Part shown: positions 24,288 to 35,215 of the stretch, one piece after another
Position numbering within the stretch: the first letter of the stretch is position 1
Layout of the letters: every line of letters starts with the position of its first letter
Source of the DNA: Sphagnum magellanicum
Lineage: Eukaryota > Streptophyta > Sphagnopsida > Sphagnales > Sphagnaceae
NCBI GenBank assembly: GCA_021904315.1
Contig: CM038920.1
Coordinates: 12,276,001-12,340,000 of the forward strand
Direction: 5' to 3'
Length of the DNA: 64,000 nt
Program-made: the position numbers and the translations under genes
Notes under the pieces: model-generated
Databases searched by the model: none
What the model saw: the letters and a program-made list of their open reading frames with translations, nothing else
What the model was told of the DNA's origin: nothing

Positions 24288-25437
24288 GAATGTAGGTGCA
24301 TGTGGGTTGTTGGTAGGTAGGTAGGTCGATAGGTAGGTCCTAAAATAGAACAACACAGCTAACCACACTAGTGGTTGGCTAGGGAACTGGAACCCTAATG
24401 GAAAACTCTTGGGTACTAACTAGGCTAATTGAAGCTGGCACGAGGAGATGGGCTTTAACTGCAGTAGGTACTGAGCCATCAAATGAAAGGTTTTTTTTTT
24501 TTTGCATGGAGGAGTCTGAAGAGATGATCATTCCCTTCATGAAATTGACAAGTGAAATTTTTTGGGGGACCCCCTGTAGAGAAAAGAGTTGAAACTTGAA
24601 ACCTTTTGACAAATGAAAGGTTGAATTAACAAAACAAAAGAGAATTGAATTTAGCTCTCCAAGCAAATCCCAGGTCCACATCAATATTTCAATGTTTGAT
24701 TCAAATGGGAAAAAATTTCAATGTTTGATTCTAATTTTTCCCATTGTGAAACAGAAGAATGATTGCAAATATTCTTCGATTTGTCCAACAAACAATCCAT
24801 TTCATGTTCTTATAGGGTTTAAGGTTATTCAAGTTCTTCTTGATGATCCTGATGATACCTGAGAAATCCCAATAAAAAATTCTTGCGGAATTCGAAAGGC
24901 CTCAAGTACTACTGATCCGCTGCAAATGCTTCTTTTAAGTGAATTTTCTTCAGGCTTTTTCCATACACAAAATTGATGAAGCTCAAGATTGATCCTAGAG
25001 TGTACATGGGAAGCTGCTGGACTTGTAGAACAAGTGTTAAGGCAGGCAGCAAGCAGCTGGCTGGTGGGACAGCAATTGAAGTTTGGTACCAAAAACCTTG
25101 ATCTCAAATAAAGAGCTCAAGTAGTCCAAAAAATAGTATCTTGGAAGTTTTGGAAACACAACTGCAAAGGTTCCAAGTTCCAACACAAATCTGGTTGCAA
25201 AATTAGCAGTGTGCAGACTAGTTACAAGTGTGAAGAGTTTAGGGTTTAGGGGAAGTATCCAAACAAAGGAAAAAAAAAAAAAAAAAAACCGAGCAAAATT
25301 TAGCCTTGTGGGTCTATGCTCAAATCTACTGATGAAGAAGGAGAAGAAATTCAAGACCAATCTTTAGGATTGTTGATCATGATCTGTTGCAGATCTGATC
25401 TGAGAGAGAAAGTGCAAGACTCATGTGCTACAGGATG
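24288..25437. other. Region 3' of the B3 gene; GGTAGGTA repeats, no gene recognised
   Basis: Holds a GGTAGGTAGGTAGGTCGATAG-type run near 24311-24336 (core GGTAGGTAGGTAGGTC), a T-tract near 24490-24501 and an A-tract near 25270-25288. The part next to the B3 stop codon probably includes its 3' UTR. Short frames at 24379-25360 match nothing I know. Confidence 0.5.
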
Positions 25438-26436
25438 TCAAGCTTTGAAAGAAGCAGCTTCAAACTTGTGAGCTGACTTCTTCTTTGGGGGACGACTTGA
25501 GATCATGAGCTGATGATGATGATGAATAATTTGATGATGAGAACAACAACATGATGTGGGTGTTGCAGTGGTGTCTGAAGAAATCATGGGTTGAACTGCA
25601 TGTTGAGCAAGAAACAGATCCATTTGTGCAAACGCTCTGTCTCTCATTGCTGTTGCTGATTCTTCCTGATCAGCTTCTGCACTTGTTGTGGTGGAGCAGA
25701 CGAAGGGTGTATGAAGCTCTACTTCATCTAGATCATCATCATCACCATGAATGTCATGCCCATCATGTTTCTGTTCCAATTTGGGTACTTGTGAAGAAGA
25801 CATGAGTTTCTCATGCTCATCTGCAATGATCTCAACTTCAAAGTACGAGATTGCACGAAGCGAGAACAGGACTTGTTGCCCTTGTTTCAGCCCATTCGCT
25901 TTGAAGAAAGGCATCCAACTTGCTGCGCGAGCTACTATTCGAGGAGCTAAGGAACTGGCACGAGTATCCTTTCTGTTCACCATTACAAATTTTACGAGCA
26001 TGGCTTCTTTGCTTCGTCCTCGCATCGTGACATCTAGACCAAACTTGGCAGCATTGTCCGTGACAAATCGACGAGGCACTTCCTGCATCATGCATGTGGT
26101 GAGCTCACTTCATCACATCACGATACAGTAAACTCTGAGCCTTGGATTTTGCACGCTCCAGCGGCTCTAGAGTTCCATCAGCTGCAAGAAAACTACTTGG
26201 ATATGCGATGATGATGGTGATGATGATCAATCTGAAACTTGCAGCAAAAGACGTACCAAGTGTCCCCTAGCCATGGATTTGGTGAGAATTTTGCTAAAAC
26301 TTGGAACCCGAGAATCCGAGCAGCCTGGCTGTTGCTGCAGTAGTAGACTTCTGATCGGTGGTGGGCGTGCATTCTCTGCATTCTCTTTGGTGATCAGCTG
26401 CTTCTGCGCCTCCAGCTCCCCTTCAATTAACATCAT
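25438..26436 (-). CDS. B3-domain DNA-binding protein
   Basis: Plant-specific B3 proteins bind DNA in the nucleus as transcription regulators. Model: exon 26436-26257, intron 26256-26083 (GTACGT...GCAG), exon 26082-25438 ending at a stop, giving about 274 aa. The intron splits the B3 fold early. VPSFSKILTKSMARGHL ends the first exon; EVPRRFVTDNAAKFG opens the second, and WMPFFKANGLKQGQQVLFSL and FEVEII close the domain. After the domain come an acidic stretch (DDDDLDEVE), a His-rich patch and a basic PPKKKSAHK end, which may act as a nuclear localisation signal. The first exon also encodes an acidic/Gln N-terminus (MMLIEGELEAQKQ). The start is uncertain: an acceptor-like TTTGTGCAG ends at 26440, so an upstream exon is possible. 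Which B3 subfamily (REM/VRN1-like or other) is unclear. Confidence 0.75.
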
Positions 26437-26923
26437 GACCTGCACAAAGCAAAGCTGCAATTACAAGCTGCTGTAGACCCCCCTCACCTGCAGCAAGCAC
26501 CTCATGTATTGCACTGACGAAAGTCTTACAACTTCAGAATCTCTTCCTCAAAACTACTGAAGCAGCTGGCGATCTTCTTACTACTACTGTACTATTATCA
26601 CCAAATCCTTCATTAAGTTCTCAACAAAGAAGAAGAAATTTGAGAGCTTCAATTTCAGAAAAACCCAAATTCCCAATTCTTCAAAACAAATCAGTTCAGA
26701 ATACAAATGAATTTCAAAGAAGAAGAAAAAAGGACTTCAAAGCATCACATTTTTTTGTAAGCCCCCCATGTTCACAACTGAGTCTAAGAATTCCAAAAAG
26801 CACAACTAGTACCCGAAGAATGTTGTTGCTGTTGTTATTATTGTGAATCTCATGAGCATTTGATCCAGTAAAACTAGTGCCCACACTGCAAAACTGATGG
26901 AAGAAGATTATGATGAGAACAAT

Positions 26924-26951
26924 GTTGTTGTTGTTGTTGCTGCTGCTGCTG
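26924..26951. repeat. (TTG)n(CTG)n trinucleotide repeat upstream of the B3 gene
   Basis: Five or so TTG units run into four CTG units; on the B3 gene strand this is (CAG)n(CAA)n. It lies about 0.5 kb upstream of the proposed start, so it is likely 5' UTR or promoter rather than coding. Confidence 0.85.
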
Positions 26952-27317
26952 TGTGGGTTGATTTCTCTTTTAAGAATCCACTAGTGTTCACACAAACAAA
27001 AAGCTGCTACTGTGTGTGTACAATAAAGAGAATTTCTTTGCTAAAACTCCAAACAATGGTGAGTACAACAACATGAGTAGGATTTTTATTTTTTTTTAGC
27101 TTCTTGGAACTTGGCATGCAAATGCCACATGAGCTAGTAGAGCATGAATGTGGCATGAATATCATGTGAGTGAGTTATTAGGATGTAGCTCTCATTCAAT
27201 TCTGCCATCACACTTCAATACACAGCAGCACACTTTGCATTTATTGCCTCTGTTCTGTTCTGCCTCTGCTCTCAAGCTCTGCTCTCAAGCTCTCAGGCTC
27301 TGCCCTTGCCCTGTCAA

Positions 27318-27336
27318 AGAGAGAGAGAGAGAGAGA
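27318..27336. repeat. (GA)n microsatellite
   Basis: Nine GA units on the plus strand, or CT on the B3 gene strand. Such tracts are common near plant promoters. Confidence 0.9.
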
Positions 27337-28150
27337 CTAACTACTGAATGCCCTATTTTGACAATAAATAAATAAATAAATTTATCAGGTCGCCAGAATT
27401 ATAGTAGGATTCTTTAAAATTATTCTACATGCTTTCCCTTTCTTATAGCTGTAGCCAAAATTCGGCAAAGAGAATACTGAACCCAGTGTAAAGTCAGTGG
27501 CCACAAAAAGAAATTCTGGTGCGCAATCATGCACAGTATATATATATACGTTTATTTATTTATTTATATTATGTGTGAAAAAAAAAAAGGGTGCTGAAGT
27601 AGCCAGATTTAGAGATTTTTTTTTCCCCCTGAAATTGCCATATTTAGATGATGGGTGTGTGTTAATCTGGTCGCCAAAATATAGCAGGATTCTTAAATTA
27701 TTCTACTTTCCTCTCTAGGTGTTAGCCAAATTTGGCTAAATCCTCTCGTTGACCATCACCAATGTGTGGGTTTTCAATTTCACAAAACTGAGGGGAAAAA
27801 ATAATTCTAGTTGCCAAAATTTGGAAACATTAAAACTTATTTTTTAAAATTAAAAAAATTAAAAAAATTAAATTATTAATTTGAAAAAAACAAAACAAAA
27901 CCACCCAAAAAAAAAAAAGACCAGGGAATAGAAGGTTTTTATTCATCCAATTATCTCAAATGGGAAATAAAACTGAGCTCTCCGGGATGAATGTTGAGCC
28001 CTCTCATTGGCTGGCTATGCGAAATTTTTATATTCCTAAAATTGTTGGTCACCCTTTTTGACCTGGGTTAAAAACACACTTTCATGAGAGAGCCATGTTT
28101 TAGGGTGTAGGGTTGTGTGAATTACACCATAACACATGTATGAGCCAAGT

Positions 28151-28189
28151 TTTAGGGTTTAGGGTTTAAGGTTTTGGGTTTAGGGTTTC
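28151..28189. repeat. Interstitial telomere-like tract
   Basis: A short run of TTTAGGG units and near-variants (TTTAAGG, TTTTGGG). Plant telomeres are usually TTTAGGG repeats, and short internal tracts are common. It is too short and degenerate to be a chromosome end. Confidence 0.7.
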
Positions 28190-30726
28190 GGCATATAGTT
28201 CTAAAAAATAAATTGGAATCATTCTGGTTCCACATGTAAATGGAACTGGGGAATCTGGTTCCAGGTAACTCGGGTAGGAACTGGTGGTTAACTGTGAGTT
28301 AAACCCAGGTTATCCTCTGGTTCTAGTGTTTTTTTTTTTGGCACAAGCATTTTGCTTCCAAAAGTCTGGGTCTTGGTTCCACACAATAAATAGAATTGAG
28401 AACCCGGTTCTCAATGGAATCTCATTCTAGTCCCCAAAATCAGACCTAGATTTGATTAGACCAGCATTTAATGCACAAGGTTCGAGATTAAGTATAGTAG
28501 TTGTACAGGTAACAACAGGAGTGAAAATATATCTAGCAGCAGTGGAGTAGAGGCACCCAGGAAAAAGAAAAGACAGGATGGATGAAACTCAGTTTACCAT
28601 CAAAATTGGTGGAAAAAATTTAGTTTGGATCCTAGTTATTTTGTTCTGTAAAGTTTTCATTCCCAGTTACGCATTTGATGCCCTATTATGCCGAAACTGA
28701 ACATTCTCACCCTAACAATCACGAGACTTTACGGATAACTATAATGTGTTGGTTATTCCCAACTGATTTGTAATATCATGAACATAGACATGGAGGGAAC
28801 TTATGAGGTTTTTTGCCCACAACAAAATGTACAAGGAAATCAAGCAACCCAAAAACACAAAAAGAAAGAGGAACTAAGAAAAAAAAGAAAGAGAAATGAA
28901 AATGAGACAAGAAAGGAAATGAAAGAAACCCAAAAAAAGGAAGGTGGAAAAAAGGAGAGAGAAACAACTGGAGAACTTTAAGAGCAAGGTCTTTTACAAA
29001 ACAAAGAGGGCTTAGAAAAGCCTCCTTGCTTGGGATTTAAATGCCTTTGAAATAATCAGATTGAAAATTCCAAACACTGAAACACCAAACAGAAATCTTT
29101 CTTTCGTTGATGAGCAAACTTGCAATCTGCTGATGTAGAAGAAACTTTCAAGAGTAACCTTCTTCTTCATCAGACCAAATGAAGCTTGCCATTTGAGTTA
29201 TGAAGAGCTCTTTGGAATCCAGATGAGGAAAATGAATCTCATTCATGTGTGACCTGAATAGGAGGTAATGGGCTTTCTGTCCTTTCTTAACAAATTTTAC
29301 ACAATCTTTTAGGCCACTCAGATTTACCCACCAAACCAAAATTCTTGGTCACACAAAATACATCATGCCGCAGTAGACCCACTAGACAAAGCCCAGAAAT
29401 CCCAAGTGCAACTACTTGTTCCACAACACCCAAGCAATGGAAGAAATTGGTGCTGCAGAGAGTTTCACAACTCAAAATCTCCAAGCTTCTCCAAATTTCT
29501 CAATATCAGATTAACCATGCAAATCCAGAATGTCAAAATCCCTACTGCAATCTCCAACTACTCTCAACCAAAAAAATGTGTTTGTTAATCTACCTTGGAG
29601 ATAATGCCTTAAAATCTTAGTGTTTTCCACAAACATGATTTAGTAGCCCTTGAGAAGTCCAAATTTTTTTATCTAACACCACCCTCCCCCTGCTAAAAAT
29701 GTTTCTCTAACACGTCTCCAACCATTTGGTTCTTCGCAGCCCCAAAAGGACAGTTCCAAACCCTCTCCTTCTCCCTCCTCACCGAAAGCCTTCTAGAACC
29801 TTCCTTGCCCAGCACACATTTCACTACTCCCCAAATAGCAACACTTCCAGTGCATTCACTTAGCACCTCCAAAAATTCGATCATTCAAAGCAGCCACCAA
29901 CATGCACACCAATTGCTTGCACTAGCCATCATCAATGAGCAATTTTCAAACCCTAATAGCAACAGTCAACAAGCAAAATTTGAAATCCAACCCTGTTACA
30001 TGCTACACATGCTTAAGCAGGCCTTTGGAATCTTGGTATACCAGGTGCTAAATCCAAGAAATTCTGCAAGAGAAGTCATTAGAAGTACAATTATGCTCAC
30101 AAAATGATTTACAAAATATGGCCACTACTAATAGAGCCTTCATCTAGATACATAAAGTTGTAGAAATCAGGAATATCAGGAACAAACAGATTTGTCTACA
30201 AGCAAGGAGACTGGAAGAGCTGGAGCCTGAATTGGGTGGAGGTGTAAAGGGGCGAGATAGGAGAGTACTTCGCAGCAGAGCTGCAGCAGCATAAGGCAGA
30301 TGATATCATCAAAGCCATCACTGCACATATGAGAGCTAGGATGCGCTGTCAGGAAAACCCAAAACTCTGAACATTTACACCGAAAGCCAAAAAAGCAGGG
30401 CTTGAAAACTCTTCTCTTTATCAGTTGTTCAGATTGCATCCAGTATTCAAAACAAAGGGCTTTGGGCTCCAAATGTTTCAGTTTACAAATCCAACACAAA
30501 TATCAAAACCTTGTGTTTTTTTCAAGGACAAAAAACAGACCACTAATAATGAACATGAAACCTGCTAAGTGACAAATATCAGTGAGAATCAAAGCTGCTG
30601 CCAAAAAACACTTGACAGAAGCAGATACTGTGGAACCCAGCTGCAATGTCCAAATTTAGCTTTGGCAGATGATGTTGTGAAGGATCGGGAAATTCATCCA
30701 GGCATGACAAACATAGATCACAGATC

Positions 30727-33700
30727 CTACAGTGGTCCCAGCATTGTGTTTATGTCACCAATGATGTTTACAGGTCGCCCATCATAGAGAGAGGAAATGG
30801 TTTTCTCTGTGTTTTGTTTAACTTCTCGTAATCTTGTCACTGCTGCCTCCTGCTCCACAATCAATTAAAACAAACCTCTCAGCTTACAAAGACCCATGCT
30901 TTGCATCTGCAAGAACTTTCATTATGCAACAAGACACATGTAGGAGAAGAAATAAAAAGACAGTGACACCCAATGTTGAAGAATTGGGTGGTCTATTTGA
31001 GGAATTTATCAAAGTGGATGTGAAGGGGATATACCTGCTTTGGCCATAAAAGGGTTAGCGAGTTCCGAAGTGTGACTCTTTTCTGACTCAAATCTCTTGA
31101 GCTCTCAACAAGCTTTAGCTCATTCTGCTTCTTTAGTAGCAATGATGCTTCTAACCGGTCCAAAAACCTGCAAGAATCCAAAAAATTCTTGAGAATCCTC
31201 ACCACTCTGATGCAAATTAAGCACATGATAAAGGAAAGAGATACAAACAGAAATGATGTGAACCCATACATACATACCGAGATGATGTAACTAGCAAGCT
31301 GAGGTCCCTCGTTTTCCGTGCAGTTAGAAGCTCCAGAGCAGTGGCAATATGCAGGGTCATAAGAAGCAGTGTGTCTGAGCCATGCTGTGTACATGCAGGT
31401 GACATCACAGCCTGCACCTGGTTTTGCAATGCCGCTGTATCATGCCTGCCCATCTCCTCCAGCCTTTGCTTGACAAAAGCTCTCAGCTGGCTCATACAAA
31501 AGGTCACACCCCAGAAAGATCCACAACAAATCATCAATAGCAGAATCAACACCATTCAAATGTGCAAAAGGCAAACTGATCCCCAGTAATGGAAATAGGG
31601 ACTTTCTGACAATATAAAGGCTGCACACTGGATGTGCACAACAGCAACCAGATACGATGTGAGTGAGACACAGGGTGTGATCTACATACCTCACATAGAT
31701 CATCCAAAAGCCTGTTTCGGTACTCTGTCTGTACAAAGCATCCTATTCTTCCCATCTCCTGTTCGATTCTAGAGTCCTGGATGACAGGCAAGACCTTACC
31801 AGTTTCTTCAGATCCTGACTGCAATGTATCTACACCAACATCATCAACATCAATGTCCCAGTTTATTCCACCCCCATCTTCATCATCATCCCCTCCTTTA
31901 ACAATGACCCCATCTGTAGAGCCTTCCAGTAATTGTGCAGATTCAGCAGCCGAGGTTACTCCAGAAGGGAGTGTATCAATGCCAATGTCCCAATTGATAT
32001 CTGATCCTACATTGTCTGCCTCTGTTCCTGCAGCCTCGTCTGTAATCAAATGCTGCTCAATGCCCCAATCGATACCACCACCACCCTCCTCAGCTTCACA
32101 AGCTATCTTGACACCAGCATCATGACCAATATCCCAGTTGATTGAGGCATCACCTTTGTCAACCTTCCCACTGTCAACATCCTCAATATTCCAGTCAATG
32201 TCTCCCTTAAGCTCAAGAGCTTCTTGTTCTTCAGGACTTGGAGAGGACTCTGACATTACTAGTAAACCTGTAGAAGAAGCCTTGTTGTCTTCAGTTCTGT
32301 CAGGGACACTAGCAGCAGCTGCTGGTGGATGATCACGAACTTGTCGAAGTGTGGGTAACACAAGACCAGACTCAGGTCCCTGATGTGCGTAAGAGACAAA
32401 AGCTTGGTATAGCTCCAAAGAGTCACCCACAGTATCACTACAGATGGCGTTCACAACCTCAGTGAAAATTGCGGGGAGGGACTTGCGAAGAGCCATCAGC
32501 TCTGCTCTAACATCATTGCCCTGCCATCAGTCATCATCAGTTGCCAATTAGTGTCAGGAAGCTTTATAATAAGCATGAAACCTGTCCCAAGACACACATT
32601 TACATTCATGGGAAGGAGCTGCTGCTCTCAGGATGAGCTCTTGAACAATAAAAAATATAGACCCACCTGAATACCAAGCTCCTGACAAGCCTGTTGATAC
32701 TTAACAGCTGATGCAGCTGCATTGCGCCTGAACTCAGCTTCTTTCCTTTCCATGTCTGTCAGCTGCTGTTGAACCTTCACTATTTGCTTCTTTTGATAAG
32801 GACTTCCACAAAAAACAGTTCCACATGAAAAAATCCCTCAGGCACATGACTTCCTCTCAGAACCATTAACAAGCTAGTAGCAAACAAAGTTGCATTGAAT
32901 GAATACAATGTTGTAACTAACTCTATTTTTTTCTTTTGCAATCTTCAATCCAGGGATGGCTTGAACAATAAAGATCTGGAATGCTTGGAAATAACACAGG
33001 GTGGTTACATTTCGTAGTTGGTATACTGCACCATGAGCTGTGCTGCTTCTCCGAGAAACAGCAACTCCTTCTCATAGACTTTCACAATGGCATCCCATTC
33101 ACCCTGTCTCCCAACAAACATGAGCACCCCTCCTCCTCAATCAGAAGTGGATATATCACCCACAAAAATAACTTGTAACATGTTTATCACACAAGTTTAC
33201 TCAGCCCACAAACAATGAAGCTTACAGCTGATCCAGAAAGTCGACCAAAGAGATTGCGAGCTTCTGGTTTGGCTTGCAATAGCAAATCTCTGATTCTCCG
33301 AGCTTCTAAGTAGCCAGTGTCTGCTCCCCCCCCCCAACAATGATCAAATCAAAATCCACATTCACCTTCTTTCAGATGACTCCAAAATAAAAATTGTGGA
33401 GTATCAACTATCAACAACAACCAAGCAGTTGACACTTGTGTTGCAATTGCAATGAAGATTCCAGATTACACAAGGTAGACATGAAAGAAAGAAACAGATA
33501 AGAAGAACACAAACAAACCCCATTCATTCATTCCACAAAACTTACTCTCTGCTGTAAGGCTCTGCAACCATGGATCTGAGTTGCGAGGCAGTGATGAGGA
33601 CAATGCTGATGCTACTCGTGTTCGTAGAGATGCAAGCTTCTTTCTCCAGTCGGAAGGAATCTTGCGCCGATCCACTAACCAATCTGAGAATCAGAGACCA

Positions 33701-33947
33701 CATTTCCCCCCATCCCATTCTTCTTGCTCACATGAGAACTTCTTCCAACCAACTCTTTGGAATTTTTTCTATTTGGTGGTTCATTTCCATATCCTCAAAG
33801 AACAGTGCAAGACACAAAAAGAAAAGAAAACTCAGGAGGGGGGGGGGGAATCTGTAATTGGAATTAGAGAACAGAACCAGCAAGCTTGGAGTAGCTGATG
33901 TCGATCGGAAGCTGCAATGCTGGATCTTCTGAAGAAGAATGCTCCAT
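30727..33947 (-). CDS. C53: C53 / CDK5RAP3: UFM1- and ATG8-binding ER-phagy receptor, complete, 609 aa
   Basis: C53 works with the UFMylation machinery at the ER and recruits ATG8 to stalled ribosome-ER sites for autophagy. The nine exons are 33947-33878, 33683-33546, 33320-33226, 33103-33009, 32802-32667, 32520-31690, 31486-31278, 31167-31035 and 30849-30727. They total 1830 nt, and the frame stays open with matching phases throughout. Family landmarks are [20 protein letters not shown] (about 14-33), [42 protein letters not shown] and a coiled-coil region (about 136-180). Next is a disordered acidic region (about 250-425), then a helical C-terminal half ending MLGPL. The disordered region carries five shuffled ATG8-interacting motifs: IDWNIE (286), INWDIG (305), IDWGIE (328), INWDIG (353) and INWDID (397). 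Length is close to plant C53. The third exon has an odd acceptor preceded by ten G residues. Confidence 0.95.
31849..32199 (-). other. Five shuffled ATG8-interacting motifs in the C53 disordered region
   Basis: These codons specify residues 286-402 of C53. Five I-[DN]-W-[DNG]-I-x motifs lie 19-44 residues apart, in acidic Gly/Asp/Ser-rich linkers. In characterised C53 proteins, motifs of this kind bind both ATG8 and UFM1 and let UFM1 hold the receptor inactive. The number and regular spacing are seen directly; binding is inferred. Confidence 0.85.
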
Positions 33948-34258
33948 GGAGACAACAAGCTTGTTGTTGTTCAATTGTTCTGCTGCATCATCATCATCAT
34001 CATCAATTGTCGACAACCACATCACAAGCTCTTCTTCCAGCAGCTAACTTGAGCATCCCGGAACCCAATTCCTTACAACAGGTTGAAACCATCCTAAAAC
34101 CTAAAAGATCTGCTCCCCGGAAATGATTGCACAGAACAGAATGGCGTACCTTCTTCACACCCAATACGCAACTATATTTGATTCTTGCAACGATGATGGT
34201 AAAAATCGCACAGCTCTCCCACGCACAATTCTACTCGTTTTCCTTCGCAAAAGGGTTG

Positions 34259-34720
34259 TTCACGCCTTCAGAGCTTCTAACCCTAAAACCAAATCTGGTT
34301 GGAAGATCTTAATTTCTGACGTCGATCTGCGCACCCATTTGCGAGAATTAGGTAATATCTTTCCGAGTGAGAAGAATGGGGTGAAAACGCGAGAATCTAA
34401 AGAATGAGCAAAGAAGACAGACGGTCTTCACGACTTCAGAGCTTCTAACCCTAAAACGAAATCTGGTTTGGCAACTTCGTCGTGCGAAGTGCGAACACCC
34501 ACAACCGACTTAGATTTGCAAAATCTGGTTGGAAGATCTTTATTTCGAGTGTCGATCTGCTTCACCCAATTGCGAGAATAGGTACTATCTTTGCAAGTGA
34601 GAAGAATGGGGTGAAGGCGCAAGAAGCAAAATAGTGAGCAAAGAAGACGCTGTTCACGACTTCAGAGTCTCTAACCCTAAATCCAAATCTGGTTTGCAGA
34701 AACTCAAACCGAGAACGCTC
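34259..34720. repeat. Tandem array of a 168-bp unit, three copies (third partial)
   Basis: The word TTCACG(A/C)CTTCAGAG starts at 34259, 34427 and 34653. Copies 1 and 2 share CTAACCCTAAAACGAAATCT-like sequence, GTTGGAAGATCTT, GTCGATCTGC, GAGAAGAATGGGGTGAA and GAGCAAAGAAGAC. Copy 2 carries an extra 58 bp or so after CAAATCTGGTTT. Copy 3 ends after about 65 bp. The array lies 0.3-0.8 kb upstream of the C53 start. Confidence 0.9.
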
Positions 34721-34901
34721 TCTCATCATCATCGCCACTGCAAAACCATTGGAATTCTGGCGAATAGGTCAGTTGTTGTTTCCTCCTGCCGTTCTTCTTT
34801 TTTTATTGGTAGCTCTTTTTCTGACCACCAAGCATGCGAGGTCTAAACCACCTGTACGTCTGAAGAAACTGCTTTCAGTCTCCTCCTTCTGTGCAAAGCT
34901 G

Positions 34902-35215
34902 CTCTCAAGGATTCTTTGCAACTTGTTCTCATGTGCAATCTATCTCTCAAGGGTTCTTGCAATGTAGTATTCTCATGTGCAAGCTAGCTCTCTAGGATTC
35001 TTTCTTTGCAACTTATTCTCATGTGCAAAGCTCTCAAGGATACTTTTGCAACTTGTTCTCATGTGCAATCTATCTCTCAAGGATTCTTGGAATTTAGTAT
35101 TCTCATCAGCAAGCTCTCAAGGATTCTTGCAACTTCTTCTCATTTGCAATTTCTTTAGGGTTCTTGCATCTTATTCTCATGTGTAAGCAAGCTCTCAGGG
35201 TTTCTTGCAAAACTT
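34902..35215. repeat. 37-44-bp tandem array, eight copies
   Basis: CTCTCAAGGATTCTT-like units begin at 34902, 34944, 34988, 35031, 35074, 35114, 35151 and 35192. They alternate with TTGCAACTTGTTCTCATGTG-like sequence. Alternate units are more alike, hinting at a higher-order dimer or trimer. Confidence 0.9.

Larger units (their letters stand above)
26437..30726. other. Intergenic region between the B3 and C53 genes
   Basis: The first 600 bp are likely B3 5' UTR and promoter, with trinucleotide and GA repeats (listed separately). From 27.4 to 30.1 kb I see only AT-rich DNA, a telomere-like tract and GGTTCC/GGAACC-rich sequence near 28210-28440 that resembles 63100-63420. About 30.1-30.7 kb is probably C53 3' UTR. 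The frames at 29345-30499 carry no known domain. Confidence 0.55.

Noticed and set aside
24288-24295. Target-site duplication for hAT element 1
   Set aside because: The flanking octamers ATATATAT and GAATGTAG agree at only about half the positions and the left flank is simple AT repeat.
28776-28981. Lys/Glu-rich frame and its Phe-rich complement
   Set aside because: This is purine-rich low-complexity DNA (GAAA/AGAA runs), with no splice context or homologue.
31781-32332. Two plus-strand Ser/Pro-rich open frames
   Set aside because: They are antisense to the C53 disordered region. Ser/Pro richness is the complement of its Asp/Gly/Ser codons.
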